Positions 21,812 to 29,290 of a stretch of DNA of 33,908 nucleotides are shown piece after piece. Each line of letters opens with the position of its first letter. Within the stretch, counting starts at the first letter, position 1. The position numbers and the translations under genes are program-made. The DNA is from Gammaproteobacteria bacterium (GTDB lineage Bacteria; Pseudomonadota; Gammaproteobacteria; GCA-001735895), in contig JAHEKJ010000030.1 of assembly GCA_024638385.1 (NCBI GenBank), positions 1 to 33,908 of the forward strand. The letters are read 5' to 3'. The notes beneath the pieces were generated by a model. That model was not told where the DNA came from. It made no database searches and was given only the letters and a program-made list of their open reading frames with translations.

Positions 21812-23272
21812 ATGTACCTGGGACTCGACCTCGGAACCTCCGGCCTCAAGGCGCTGCTGATCGACGAGCGGCAAACCGTCGTCGATTCGGTGACCCTCGC
21901 GCTCACGGTCTCGCGACCCGGTCCGGGCTTCTCCGAACAGGATCCGGCCGACTGGATCGCGGCCGCCGAAATGGCGCTCGACGCGCTCAAATCGCGGCAT
22001 GGCGCGGAGCTTACGGCGGTGCGCGGCATTGGCTTGTCCGGCCAGATGCACGGCGCCACGCTGCTCGACGCCGCGGACAGGGTCTTGCGTCCCTGTATCC
22101 TGTGGAACGATACCCGCAGTCACGCCGAAGCGGCGCGACTCGACGCCGACCCGCGTTTCCGCGCGATCACCGGCAACATCGTGTTTCCCGGTTTTACCGC
22201 GCCCAAGCTGGCCTGGGTCGCAACTCATGAACCCGAGTCGTTCGGCCGCGTGGCGAAAGTATTGTTGCCCAAGGATTACCTGCGCCTGTGGTTGACCGGC
22301 GAGTACGTCGGTGACATGTCCGACGCCGCCGGCACCAGCTGGCTGGATACCGGTAAGCGGTGCTGGTCGGCCGACCTGCTCGCCGCGACCGGGCTCGGCA
22401 TCGAGCAAATGCCGGCGCTGGTCGAGGGCAGCGCGGTTTCCGGCACGCTGCGCAAGGTCCTGGCCGAACGCTGGGGTATGCGCGAGGGCGTCGTCGTGGC
22501 CGGCGGCGCCGGCGATAACGCCGCCTCGGCGGTTGGCACCGGCACCGTCGCGGCCGGCGCGGCCTTCGTTTCGCTCGGCACCTCCGGCGTGCTGTTTGCC
22601 GCCACGACGCAATACCGGCCAAATCCCGACAGCGCGGTTCACGCGTTTTGCCATGCGTTACCCGAGACCTGGCACCAGATGGGCGTCATCCTGTCGGCGG
22701 CGTCGGCGCTGGACTGGTACGCGAAGCTGGTCGGCTCGACCCCGGCCGAGTTGATCGCGGCGTTGGGCAACGACCCGTTGCCACCGGGAGAGGTCGCATT
22801 TCTGCCCTACCTGTCGGGCGAGCGCACGCCGCACAACGACGCGGCAGTGCGCGGCCTGTTCGCGGGCCTGGATCACGGCAGCGACCGGGAGACGCTGACC
22901 CGCGCCGTGCTCGAGGGCGTGGCCTTCGCGTTGCGCGATAACCTCGAGGCGCTGCGCAGCACCGGCACCGAACCGGCCGGACTCATCGCCGTCGGTGGCG
23001 GGTCGCGGGCGAGTTGCTGGCTGGCGATTATCGCCAACGCGCTGGAACTGCCGCTGTCGGTGCCGGCGGAGGGCGATTTCGGCGCCGCCTTCGGCGCGGC
23101 GCGGCTCGGACTGATCGCCGCCAGCGGTGTCGATCCGCTGGCTGTCTGCACACCGCCGCGAATCGCCGCGACCGTCGAACCCTCGCCCCGGCTCGCCGAG
23201 GCGTTCGAACGGGCATACCGGCGCTATCGCGCCCTCTACCCGGCAATCGTCGCGATCCAGGATCAGCCCTGA
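21812..23272 (+). CDS. xylB: Xylulokinase (FGGY family)
   Basis: Phosphorylates D-xylulose to D-xylulose 5-phosphate, feeding the pentose phosphate pathway. The product is 486 aa (E. coli XylB 484) and resembles it throughout: YLGLDLGTSGLKALLID at the N-terminus, SGQMHGATLLD (77-86), RPCILWNDTR, FPGFTAPKLAWV, LPKDYLRLWLTGE, GGAGDNAASAVG with catalytic Asp235, and PYLSGERTPHN. It sits 38 bp after the polyol dehydrogenase, the same pairing as mtlD-mtlY in P. fluorescens. No xylose isomerase is nearby, so its D-xylulose probably comes from D-arabinitol. Its 3' end overlaps the convergent AraC-family gene by 10 bp. Confidence 0.93.
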   Translation: MYLGLDLGTSGLKALLIDERQTVVDSVTLALTVSRPGPGFSEQDPADWIAAAEMALDALKSRHGAELTAVRGIGLSGQMHGATLLDAADRVLRPCILWNDTRSHAEAARLDADPRFRAITGNIVFPGFTAPKLAWVATHEPESFGRVAKVLLPKDYLRLWLTGEYVGDMSDAAGTSWLDTGKRCWSADLLAATGLGIEQMPALVEGSAVSGTLRKVLAERWGMREGVVVAGGAGDNAASAVGTGTVAAGAAFVSLGTSGVLFAATTQYRPNPDSAVHAFCHALPETWHQMGVILSAASALDWYAKLVGSTPAELIAALGNDPLPPGEVAFLPYLSGERTPHNDAAVRGLFAGLDHGSDRETLTRAVLEGVAFALRDNLEALRSTGTEPAGLIAVGGGSRASCWLAIIANALELPLSVPAEGDFGAAFGAARLGLIAASGVDPLAVCTPPRIAATVEPSPRLAEAFERAYRRYRALYPAIVAIQDQP

Positions 23273-24195
23273 GCCAGGCCCGCCGTCGACTGGACTGTGA
23301 CCTCGGCCTGGTTTAGATGCATCTGCCGCCGGTATTTCCCGGGAGTGCACTGCTTGAGGCGGGAAAACTGCCGGTTGAAATTGGCGACGTTGTTGAAGCC
23401 GACCTCGTAACAAATGGTCGAAATCTGCTGGTCGGTCTCGGCCAGCAGCACGCAGGCCCGGCCGATGCGCACCCGGTTGACGAAATCGACGAAGCGATTG
23501 CCCGTCGCCTTTTGAAACTTGCGCGAAAAACTGCTTTCGCTCATGCCCGCGATTTCCGCGGCGTCGCGCAGCGAGACCCCGCTGTCGTAATTTTCGATCA
23601 CGTATTCGACCACGCGATCGATCTGCTTTTCGGTCGCGAGATTGGGTGGCGCGGTGATGCGCATGGTCGACAACAGCTGGCGTTTCGGCCAGCGATTGAG
23701 GGTATGCAGAAATTCCAGCACCGCCAGCAAGCGTTCGAAACCGGTCGAGTCACGTACCGCCGCCATCATCGTCATTGCCCGATCCAGGTCGAAATCGATG
23801 AACTCGACGCCGGCCGCGGCCATATCGATCAGCGAGCCGAGTTCCGCCGCCTGCGGGTAAACCTGACTGAACTTTTCAATATCCGCCGCGCGAATCCAGA
23901 CCACCATGTCGCGTAAAGCGACTTCTTCGACCTGCTGCCGATCGCTGACCCAGTTGTGCGGAACATAGGGGCCGGTCAACACGATTTGCCCGGGTTCGAA
24001 ACGGCCGATATAGTCGCCGACGAACACCTTGCCGCGGGTAGCCGTGATCAGGTGTAATTCGCAGGCTTCGTGCGCGTGCCAGCGAATCAGCTCACTGGGA
24101 CTGCCGTGCTCGTTGTAACTGACTCCGGTTTCGCGAATTTCGTCAGCCTGGGACGACTCGGCAGTGCGAAAAGCGGTCTCCGGGACGATGGACAT
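23263..24195 (-). CDS. AraC-family transcriptional regulator, MtlR-like (copy 1)
   Basis: A 310-aa regulator. An N-terminal cupin-like sensing domain (about 1-190) contains HAHEACELHLI and GDYIGRFEPGQIVLTGP. A C-terminal double helix-turn-helix (about 205-295) contains LRDAAEIAGMSESSFSRKFQ and ICYEVGFNNVANFNRQF. It is closely related to the next gene upstream on the same strand, including the shared GDYIG-x-F-x-PGQ-x2-LTGP stretch. Its place in a polyol operon suggests a MtlR-like activator role. It is the last gene of the SDR-regulator-regulator run and is separated from copy 2 by 134 bp containing a hairpin. Confidence 0.87.
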   Translation of the reverse strand: MSIVPETAFRTAESSQADEIRETGVSYNEHGSPSELIRWHAHEACELHLITATRGKVFVGDYIGRFEPGQIVLTGPYVPHNWVSDRQQVEEVALRDMVVWIRAADIEKFSQVYPQAAELGSLIDMAAAGVEFIDFDLDRAMTMMAAVRDSTGFERLLAVLEFLHTLNRWPKRQLLSTMRITAPPNLATEKQIDRVVEYVIENYDSGVSLRDAAEIAGMSESSFSRKFQKATGNRFVDFVNRVRIGRACVLLAETDQQISTICYEVGFNNVANFNRQFSRLKQCTPGKYRRQMHLNQAEVTVQSTAGLAQG

Positions 24196-24271
24196 AGCGC
24201 CGCTCGATCAAAGACGATGCGGCTAACCATAGCACCGAAAATGCCGGAAAAACAGGGACCGTCCACCGGGC

Positions 24272-24289
24272 GCGCCGACAATTCGGCGC
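24272..24289 (-). terminator. Hairpin between the two AraC-family genes
   Basis: GCGCCGA (24272-24278), loop CAAT, TCGGCGC (24283-24289). The stem can extend outward with one mismatch. On the minus strand it follows the copy-2 stop by about 40 nt; a T-rich stretch lies further down but not directly after the stem. An attenuator or partial terminator between the two regulators is possible. Confidence 0.35.
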
Positions 24290-24329
24290 TCGGGCCCCAG
24301 GTTCCGGCAACGGGATGAACTCCCCGGGT

Positions 24330-25226
24330 TTAAGGCAGCAAGCCCTTTTCCCAGGCCTGGCGACGATATTCTCTCGGTGACAATCCCTTGCGCTCGTGGA
24401 AACGGCGGTAAAAATTGGCGACATTGCGAAAGCCCACCTCGAAGCAGATAGCGGTGATTTGCCGATCGGTTTCGAGCAGCAGTTCGCAGGCCTTGCTGAT
24501 GCGCAGGCCGATAACGAAGTCGCGGTAACGACGTCCGGTCGAGCGTTGAAAAAATCGCGAGAAACCACTTTCGCTCATCCCCAGCATACCCGCTACCCGG
24601 CCCATCGGGACGGCGTCCTGGTAATTCGACATCAGATAGTCGACGACCTTGTTCAACTGCTCATGGCGGCGACCGTTCAGGCGCGAACGGGATTCGATCT
24701 GCAAGGTCGACAACAGGCTGTAATCGTCGCGTTGCGCCAGTTCGTGCATCAACTGGCAAAAGTACCCGAAACGTGCCGCGCCGTCCGCATCGCGAATCTG
24801 GTCGAGCATCCGCGCGGCCTGCTTGTTCTCTCCGTGAAACAGGAGGCCAAAGCGCGCGCGTGCCAGCAATGGCATTATTTCGGCCAGTTCCGGCACCATA
24901 TCCGAAATCCCGGCAACGAATTCGTGGCTGAAATGCAGCAGCTTGTCACGCGTCGAATGACCGTTGCCGTTGGCTTGCTTGCCGACCCAGCTGTGCGGCA
25001 GCAGCGGCCCGGTCAGGTAAAGCTGGCCGGGAGTGAACCCACCGATATAGTCGCCGATGAACGCCTTACCCGAAGACGCGACGATGTAGTGCAACTCGTA
25101 CTCGTCGTGATAGTGCCAGCAGTCCTGTTTTTCGGGCACGGCTTGCTCGAGATAGCGCACCGCATTGCACGGGCGGTCCATCGATTCGAATTCGGGGAGT
25201 GGCTGTTTGCTGCTGGTATCGAGCAT
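24330..25226 (-). CDS. AraC-family transcriptional regulator, MtlR-like (copy 2)
   Basis: A 298-aa paralogue of the adjacent regulator. The N-terminal cupin-like half has WHYHDEYELHYIV and GDYIGGFTPGQLYLTGP. The C-terminal AraC domain has MGRVAGMLGMSESGFSRFFQ and ICFEVGFRNVANFYRRF. The ATG at 25226 (MLDTSS) is chosen over a TTG at 25262, which would overlap the upstream SDR gene and add an unconserved extension. The gap to the SDR stop is 25 bp, so the two are probably co-transcribed. With copy 1 it gives this locus two related sensors, perhaps for different polyols or for the importer versus the catabolic genes. Confidence 0.87.
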   Translation of the reverse strand: MLDTSSKQPLPEFESMDRPCNAVRYLEQAVPEKQDCWHYHDEYELHYIVASSGKAFIGDYIGGFTPGQLYLTGPLLPHSWVGKQANGNGHSTRDKLLHFSHEFVAGISDMVPELAEIMPLLARARFGLLFHGENKQAARMLDQIRDADGAARFGYFCQLMHELAQRDDYSLLSTLQIESRSRLNGRRHEQLNKVVDYLMSNYQDAVPMGRVAGMLGMSESGFSRFFQRSTGRRYRDFVIGLRISKACELLLETDRQITAICFEVGFRNVANFYRRFHERKGLSPREYRRQAWEKGLLP

Positions 25227-25251
25227 CGTTAGTTTTCTCTGGCCAGATTGG

Positions 25252-25974
25252 TCAAAGATCAAAGTTACTCGGCAGAATAACCAGGTCGCGTATCGTGACG
25301 TTTCGCGGCCGACTCAAAATGAACAGAATGGCCTCGGCCACGTCGCCGGCCTCGATCAGGCTGCCCTCGGCGCGGGCCTGCTCGAGTTTCTCCGCCGGCC
25401 AGTCGGCGATTAACGCGCTGTTCACCGGGCCCGGCGAAATCGATCCGACCCGAATGCCGTGCCTGAATACCTGCCGGCGCACGGTTTGCACGAAGCAGTT
25501 GATCGCCCATTTCGACGCGGCGTAGACCGGCTCCCAGGGTGTCGGAAAGTGTGCCGCGAGGGAACTGGTCACGATGATGTCACCGCAGCCTCGTTCGATC
25601 ATGTGCGGCAACAGGTCGCGAACGTTCTTCATGACCACGTTGACATTGAGGTTGAGCATGCGGTCGATGGCGCCCGCATCGGCGTCGACCAGGTCGCCGC
25701 CGAGGTAAAGTCCGGCATTGGCGTGAAAGATATCGAGCCGTCCCTCGATTTCCAGCAGACGCGGCATCAGGCCGGCGCAGGCATCGGGATCGAGCAAATC
25801 GACAACCAGCGGAATGGCCGCGCCTTCGTGTTGCTCGGCGATTGCGTCCATCGCGCGCGCGTCCCGGTCGACCAGGATCACCTTTGCGCCCGCGCCGATC
25901 ATCGCCTTCGCGGTGGCCAGGCCGATGCCCGACGCGGCACCGGTAACAACAGCAATTTTATCTTCGAGAAACAT
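25252..25974 (-). CDS. Short-chain dehydrogenase, ribitol 2-dehydrogenase-like
   Basis: A 240-aa classical SDR. It has TGAASGIG (11-18) for NAD binding, NAG (86-88), and the catalytic set Ser138, Tyr151 and Lys155 in VYAASK. Several stretches match Klebsiella ribitol dehydrogenase (RbtD) as I recall it: GRLDIFHANAG, WEPVYAASK, TVRRQV, and the C-terminal NVTIRDLVILPSNFDL. The likely reaction is ribitol to D-ribulose, or oxidation of a related polyol such as arabinitol or glucitol. It is first in a minus-strand run with two AraC-family regulators. A good sigma70 promoter lies about 170 bp upstream. The exact substrate is not certain from sequence. Confidence 0.85.
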   Translation of the reverse strand: MFLEDKIAVVTGAASGIGLATAKAMIGAGAKVILVDRDARAMDAIAEQHEGAAIPLVVDLLDPDACAGLMPRLLEIEGRLDIFHANAGLYLGGDLVDADAGAIDRMLNLNVNVVMKNVRDLLPHMIERGCGDIIVTSSLAAHFPTPWEPVYAASKWAINCFVQTVRRQVFRHGIRVGSISPGPVNSALIADWPAEKLEQARAEGSLIEAGDVAEAILFILSRPRNVTIRDLVILPSNFDL

Positions 25975-26149
25975 TTGTCTTGCTTTGCTCGGGCTCCGTT
26001 CATCGTTTTCCCCGTCGGTCCGGACAGCAATCCGGCGGGTGATCGCGAATACCCGTCGCCATGTCGGTCGATCGGCTTCGACGACGGATTTTCAGTCAGG
26101 CAACGATACCGGTCCGGAATGAACGATGCCTGTACAAGAAAGGCAAATG

Positions 26150-26178
26150 TTTATACTTTTTTGCGCAATTTTTGTAAA
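26150..26178 (-). promoter_or_regulatory. Sigma70 promoter for the SDR-AraC-AraC unit, with palindrome in the spacer
   Basis: On the minus strand TTTACA (26178-26173) and TATAAA (26155-26150) are separated by exactly 17 bp in an AT-rich island. The spacer contains the 8-bp palindrome TTGCGCAA (26161-26168), a possible operator. Transcription would start near 26143, leaving a leader of about 170 nt. Confidence 0.6.
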
Positions 26179-26335
26179 TTCGGCGCCCGATACTGCATGG
26201 AATGTTTCGAAGCTGCAACAGGACGCCGGAATCTACCGGGTTCGACGATCGGAAAAACCGGCCCGGCCGGCAAAATTGCGGTCAGGCAGACGCAGGGGCG
26301 AGCCAGAAAAGCGGCGTAGCGATAAATGCGCGAGT

Positions 26336-26359
26336 CCGGGCGCTACCGGCCGCGCCCGG
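26336..26359 (-). terminator. 3' hairpin after the ABC importer ATPase gene
   Basis: CCGGGCGC (26336-26343), 8-nt loop, GCGCCCGG (26352-26359) form a perfect 8-bp GC stem beginning 5 bp past the stop. No T run follows on the minus strand. It may protect the mRNA 3' end or act with Rho. Confidence 0.45.
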
Positions 26360-26364
26360 GTGAA

Positions 26365-27369
26365 TCAGGCGATACGGAGGCCGTCGGCGCCGAATTTGTG
26401 CAAGTGATCCATGTTCGGCTGCAGGAAGACTTCGTCGCCATAGTGCACATCGATTTCGCCACCCTCCCTGACGGTAATCGGCGTGTCGAAGGCGTCGCAA
26501 TCCACGTAGAAAAACGTATCCGAGCCGAGATGCTCGGACACACCGACCTTGCCATGCCAGGGTCCACCCTCGGTCGAGGTCGAAATATGTTCCGGACGGA
26601 TTCCGATGGTCGCCGCGCCATGCTTCGCCGCCTCCTCGCCGTGAATGAGATTCATTTTGGGCGAACCGATAAACCCGGCCACGAACAGGTTACGCGGGGT
26701 GCGGTAAAGCTCCAGCGGGGAGCCGAACTGTTCGATGACGCCGGCCTGCAGCACGACGATCTTGTCGGCCATGGTCATGGCTTCCACCTGGTCGTGGGTC
26801 ACGTAGATCATCGTGGTATCCAGGCGCTCGTGCATTTCCGAGATTTCGAGCCGCATGCCGACGCGCAGCGCGGCGTCGAGATTCGACAGCGGCTCGTCGA
26901 ACAGGAACGCGGCGGGCTCCCGCACGATGGCGCGGCCGATGGCGACGCGTTGGCGCTGTCCGCCCGATAGCTGCCCGGGGCGACGGTCAAGGTAATCGGT
27001 CAGGTTCAAAACCCGCGCCGCCTCTTCGATGCGGCGATTTTGCTCCGCCTCGTCGACTCCCGCCATGCGCAGCGGGAACGCAATATTCTTGCGCACGGTC
27101 ATGTGGGGGTAGAGCGCATAGGACTGGAACACCATGGCCAGGCCGCGCTTGGACGGCGGGATCCAGGTCGCATCCTGGCCGTCGATATCGATTTGCCCCT
27201 CGGTCACGTCTTCGAGCCCGGCGATCAGGCGCAACAGGGTCGATTTACCGCAACCCGAAGGGCCGACGAAGACGACGAATTCGCCGTCGTTGATTTCCAG
27301 GTCGAGCGGCGGGATGACTTCGACGTCGCCGAAGGCTTTGCGTACTTGTTTGAGAGTAATGTGCCCCAT
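26365..27369 (-). CDS. Polyol ABC transporter ATP-binding protein (MalK/SmoK/MtlK type)
   Basis: A 334-aa cytoplasmic ATPase powering sugar-alcohol import. Visible elements are Walker [10 protein letters not shown] (36-44), the Q-loop Gln82 in [11 protein letters not shown], the ABC signature LSGGQ (134-138), Walker B FLFDEP (155-160), D-loop SNLDA and switch His192 in VTHDQ. A C-terminal TOBE/regulatory region spans about 235-334. It is the last gene of the binding protein-permease-permease-ATPase operon, 19 bp after the second permease, and is followed by a GC hairpin. The family (CUT1) serves maltose, glycerol phosphate, mannitol and glucitol; substrate assignment rests on the neighbouring polyol enzymes. 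Confidence 0.94.
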   Translation of the reverse strand: MGHITLKQVRKAFGDVEVIPPLDLEINDGEFVVFVGPSGCGKSTLLRLIAGLEDVTEGQIDIDGQDATWIPPSKRGLAMVFQSYALYPHMTVRKNIAFPLRMAGVDEAEQNRRIEEAARVLNLTDYLDRRPGQLSGGQRQRVAIGRAIVREPAAFLFDEPLSNLDAALRVGMRLEISEMHERLDTTMIYVTHDQVEAMTMADKIVVLQAGVIEQFGSPLELYRTPRNLFVAGFIGSPKMNLIHGEEAAKHGAATIGIRPEHISTSTEGGPWHGKVGVSEHLGSDTFFYVDCDAFDTPITVREGGEIDVHYGDEVFLQPNMDHLHKFGADGLRIA

Positions 27370-27388
27370 GCCTGTATTCCTCTGCGAA

Positions 27389-28219
27389 TTATTTCACCGC
27401 GCCGAACGTGAGTCCGCGCACCAGTTGTTTCTGACTGAACCAGCCCATGATCAGGATCGGCGCGATCGCCATGGTCGACGCGGCGCTCAGCTTGGCGTAA
27501 AAGAGACCCTCGGGACTCGAATAGCTGGCGATGAAGGCAGTCAGTGGCGCCGCGTTGGCCGCCGTCAGGTTCAGCGTCCAGAAAGCTTCGTTCCAGGCCA
27601 GGATGATGTTGAGCAACAGCGTCGAGGCGATGCCGGGTAGCGCCATCGGCGTCAATACGTACAGGATTTCCTCGCGCATGCCGGCGCCGTCCATGCGACA
27701 GGCCTCGAGGATCTCGCCGGGTATTTCCTTGAAATAGGTGTACAGCATCCAGATGATGATTGGCAGGTTCATCAGCATCAGGATGATGACCAGCGCCGTC
27801 CGGGTATCTAGCAGCCCCATCCACTGCGCCATCAGGTAAATCGGCATCAGTACGCCCACCGGCGGCAGCATCTTGGTCGACAGCATCCACATCAATACGT
27901 TCTTGGTTTGTTTTCCCGGCACGAAGGCCATCGCCCAGGCCGACGGCACGGCGATCAGCAATCCGAGCAGCGTGGAGCCGACCGAAATGACCACCGAATT
28001 CCAGAAATGCCGGGCATAGTTCGAGCGCTCCTGCACGGTGGAGTAATTTTCGGTCGTCCAGTCGGCGGCGAGGGTTTCCAGCGGCGTCAGGATCGCATCG
28101 GGCTCGGCCTTGAACGACAGGATGATGATCCACAGGATCGGGAAAAAGATCAGGAACGCAATCGTTCCCGCGACGGCGGTATTGATCGCCTTGCGTGTCG
28201 GCGTGACGGTTCGGGACAT
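27389..28219 (-). CDS. Polyol ABC transporter permease, MalG-like (SmoG/MtlG type)
   Basis: A 276-aa inner-membrane permease with about six hydrophobic segments, the first near residues 14-36. The cytoplasmic EAA loop that contacts the ATPase is [20 protein letters not shown] (169-188), followed by LTPMALPGI. The ATG at 28219 lies 3 bp after the stop of the first permease, so the two are translationally linked. Together they form the heterodimeric channel of a CUT1 importer. The N-terminus lacks the long periplasmic insertion of MalF, consistent with a MalG-type subunit. Confidence 0.93.
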   Translation of the reverse strand: MSRTVTPTRKAINTAVAGTIAFLIFFPILWIIILSFKAEPDAILTPLETLAADWTTENYSTVQERSNYARHFWNSVVISVGSTLLGLLIAVPSAWAMAFVPGKQTKNVLMWMLSTKMLPPVGVLMPIYLMAQWMGLLDTRTALVIILMLMNLPIIIWMLYTYFKEIPGEILEACRMDGAGMREEILYVLTPMALPGIASTLLLNIILAWNEAFWTLNLTAANAAPLTAFIASYSSPEGLFYAKLSAASTMAIAPILIMGWFSQKQLVRGLTFGAVK

Positions 28220-28222
28220 GGG

Positions 28223-29095
28223 TCAGGACTCCAGATTCTTGCCGATCATCCGCATCAGGAAGATCGCGACGATATTGGCGAGGATGATGGCAACCACGCC
28301 GCCCGCGCTGCCGGTGCCGACGTCGAAACTGAGCAGGCTTTCCTTGAAGATCAGGTAGGTCAGGTTGGTCGATGCGTTGCCGGGTCCGCCCGAAGTGGTC
28401 ACGTAGATCTCGGCAAATATCGACAGCAGAAATATCGTCTGGATCAGGATGACGACGGCGATGGCACGCGACAAATGCGGCAGGACGATATATATGAAGC
28501 GGCTGACCGGGCCGGCGCCGTCCATGTCGGCCGCCTCGAGTTGTTCGCTGTCCAGCGACTGGACCGCGGTCAACAGGATCAGCGTCGCGAACGGCAGCCA
28601 CTGCCAGCTGACAATCAGAATGATCGACGCCAGCGGCGCATGCGCCAGGAAATCGAATGCCTCGAAACCCATACCCTTGGCCAGGTGGCCGAAAAATCCG
28701 TTCACCGGGTTCATGAACAGATTCTTCCAGACCAGCGCCGATACGGTCGGCATGACGAAAAACGGCGCGATCACGAGAATACGCAGCACCCCTTGCCCCC
28801 ACATGGGTTGATCGAGCAGGAGCGCGAGAAAAACGCCGGCGACCACGGTGATGAACAGCACGCCACCGACGAGCAGCAGGGTGTTGCCGATCGCCTCGAA
28901 AAACGCCGGATCGGTCAGGAAAAATTCGTAGTTGGCGAGGCCGACGAACGGATTATCCCCGGGCGACAGCAGGTTGTAGCGCAGCGTCGAGAAATAGATT
29001 GTCATGATCAGCGGAATCAGCATCCAGCCGAGCAGTAACAACACGGAGGGAGAGATCATGATGCGCGCCGCGGCGCGGGAAGCTTTTGTCGCCAT
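28223..29095 (-). CDS. Polyol ABC transporter permease, MalF-like (SmoF/MtlF type)
   Basis: A 290-aa inner-membrane permease with six predicted hydrophobic segments, the first near residues 15-35. The EAA motif is EQLEAADMDGAGPVSRFIYI (184-203), followed by VLPHLSRAI. The ATG at 29095 has GAGGG about 9 nt upstream. It is preceded by a 175 bp, strongly structured gap after the binding-protein gene, so translation of the membrane components can be set lower than that of the binding protein. It partners the next permease and the ATPase. Confidence 0.93.
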   Translation of the reverse strand: MATKASRAAARIMISPSVLLLLGWMLIPLIMTIYFSTLRYNLLSPGDNPFVGLANYEFFLTDPAFFEAIGNTLLLVGGVLFITVVAGVFLALLLDQPMWGQGVLRILVIAPFFVMPTVSALVWKNLFMNPVNGFFGHLAKGMGFEAFDFLAHAPLASIILIVSWQWLPFATLILLTAVQSLDSEQLEAADMDGAGPVSRFIYIVLPHLSRAIAVVILIQTIFLLSIFAEIYVTTSGGPGNASTNLTYLIFKESLLSFDVGTGSAGGVVAIILANIVAIFLMRMIGKNLES

Positions 29096-29161
29096 GCCTG
29101 TTGCCCTCAGTTGGTGTTCAAACCAATATCATTGATTTTCTTATGGTTTCAACCGGGGGGC

Positions 29162-29182
29162 TGCCCGGCATAATTCCGGGCA
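29162..29182 (-). other. Stem-loop in the binding protein-permease intergenic region
   Basis: TGCCCGG (29162-29168), loop CATAATT, CCGGGCA (29176-29182). Beyond a small bulge the stem extends with GGGG (29157-29160) against CCCC (29185-29188). It is the second of two tandem hairpins downstream of the binding-protein stop. Confidence 0.55.
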
Positions 29183-29219
29183 ATCCCCGCGAAACGATGT
29201 TCCCTTATCCTGGTTACTA

Positions 29220-29250
29220 GCCAGTCCGGCTGGGTCGCAGCCGGACTGGC
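29220..29250 (-). other. Perfect 13-bp stem-loop just after the binding-protein gene
   Basis: Arms at 29220-29232 and 29238-29250 are fully complementary over 13 bp with a 5-nt loop (GGTCG). It begins about 20 nt past the stop and has no T run, so it resembles the 3'-end-protecting or attenuating hairpins found after binding-protein genes (for example malE-malF) more than a simple terminator. Its distal arm also resembles the end of the gene itself. Confidence 0.7.
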
Positions 29251-29290
29251 CTGGTAGTATCCTGTCCGGCCTAGTAGTAGCCAGCCCGGC
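29251..29290 (-). repeat. Two imperfect 20-bp tandem repeats spanning the binding-protein stop codon
   Basis: Positions 29271-29290 (the last codons and the TAG) and 29251-29270 (just downstream) match at 16 of 20 bases. A third partial copy on the minus strand runs from 29230 to about 29215 (14 of 16 matches to the first) and overlaps the hairpin arm. It looks like a decayed local duplication of the gene's 3' end. Confidence 0.6.

Larger units (their letters stand above)
25975..26364. other. 390 bp intergenic region upstream of the SDR-regulator genes
   Basis: No convincing gene is seen. It holds the importer operon's 3' hairpin (26336-26359), an AT-rich promoter (26150-26178), and direct repeats AACGATACC (26102-26110) and AACGATGCC (26122-26130). 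The repeats are exactly 20 bp apart and lie just downstream of the predicted transcript start, so they are possible AraC-type half-sites. Confidence 0.5.
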
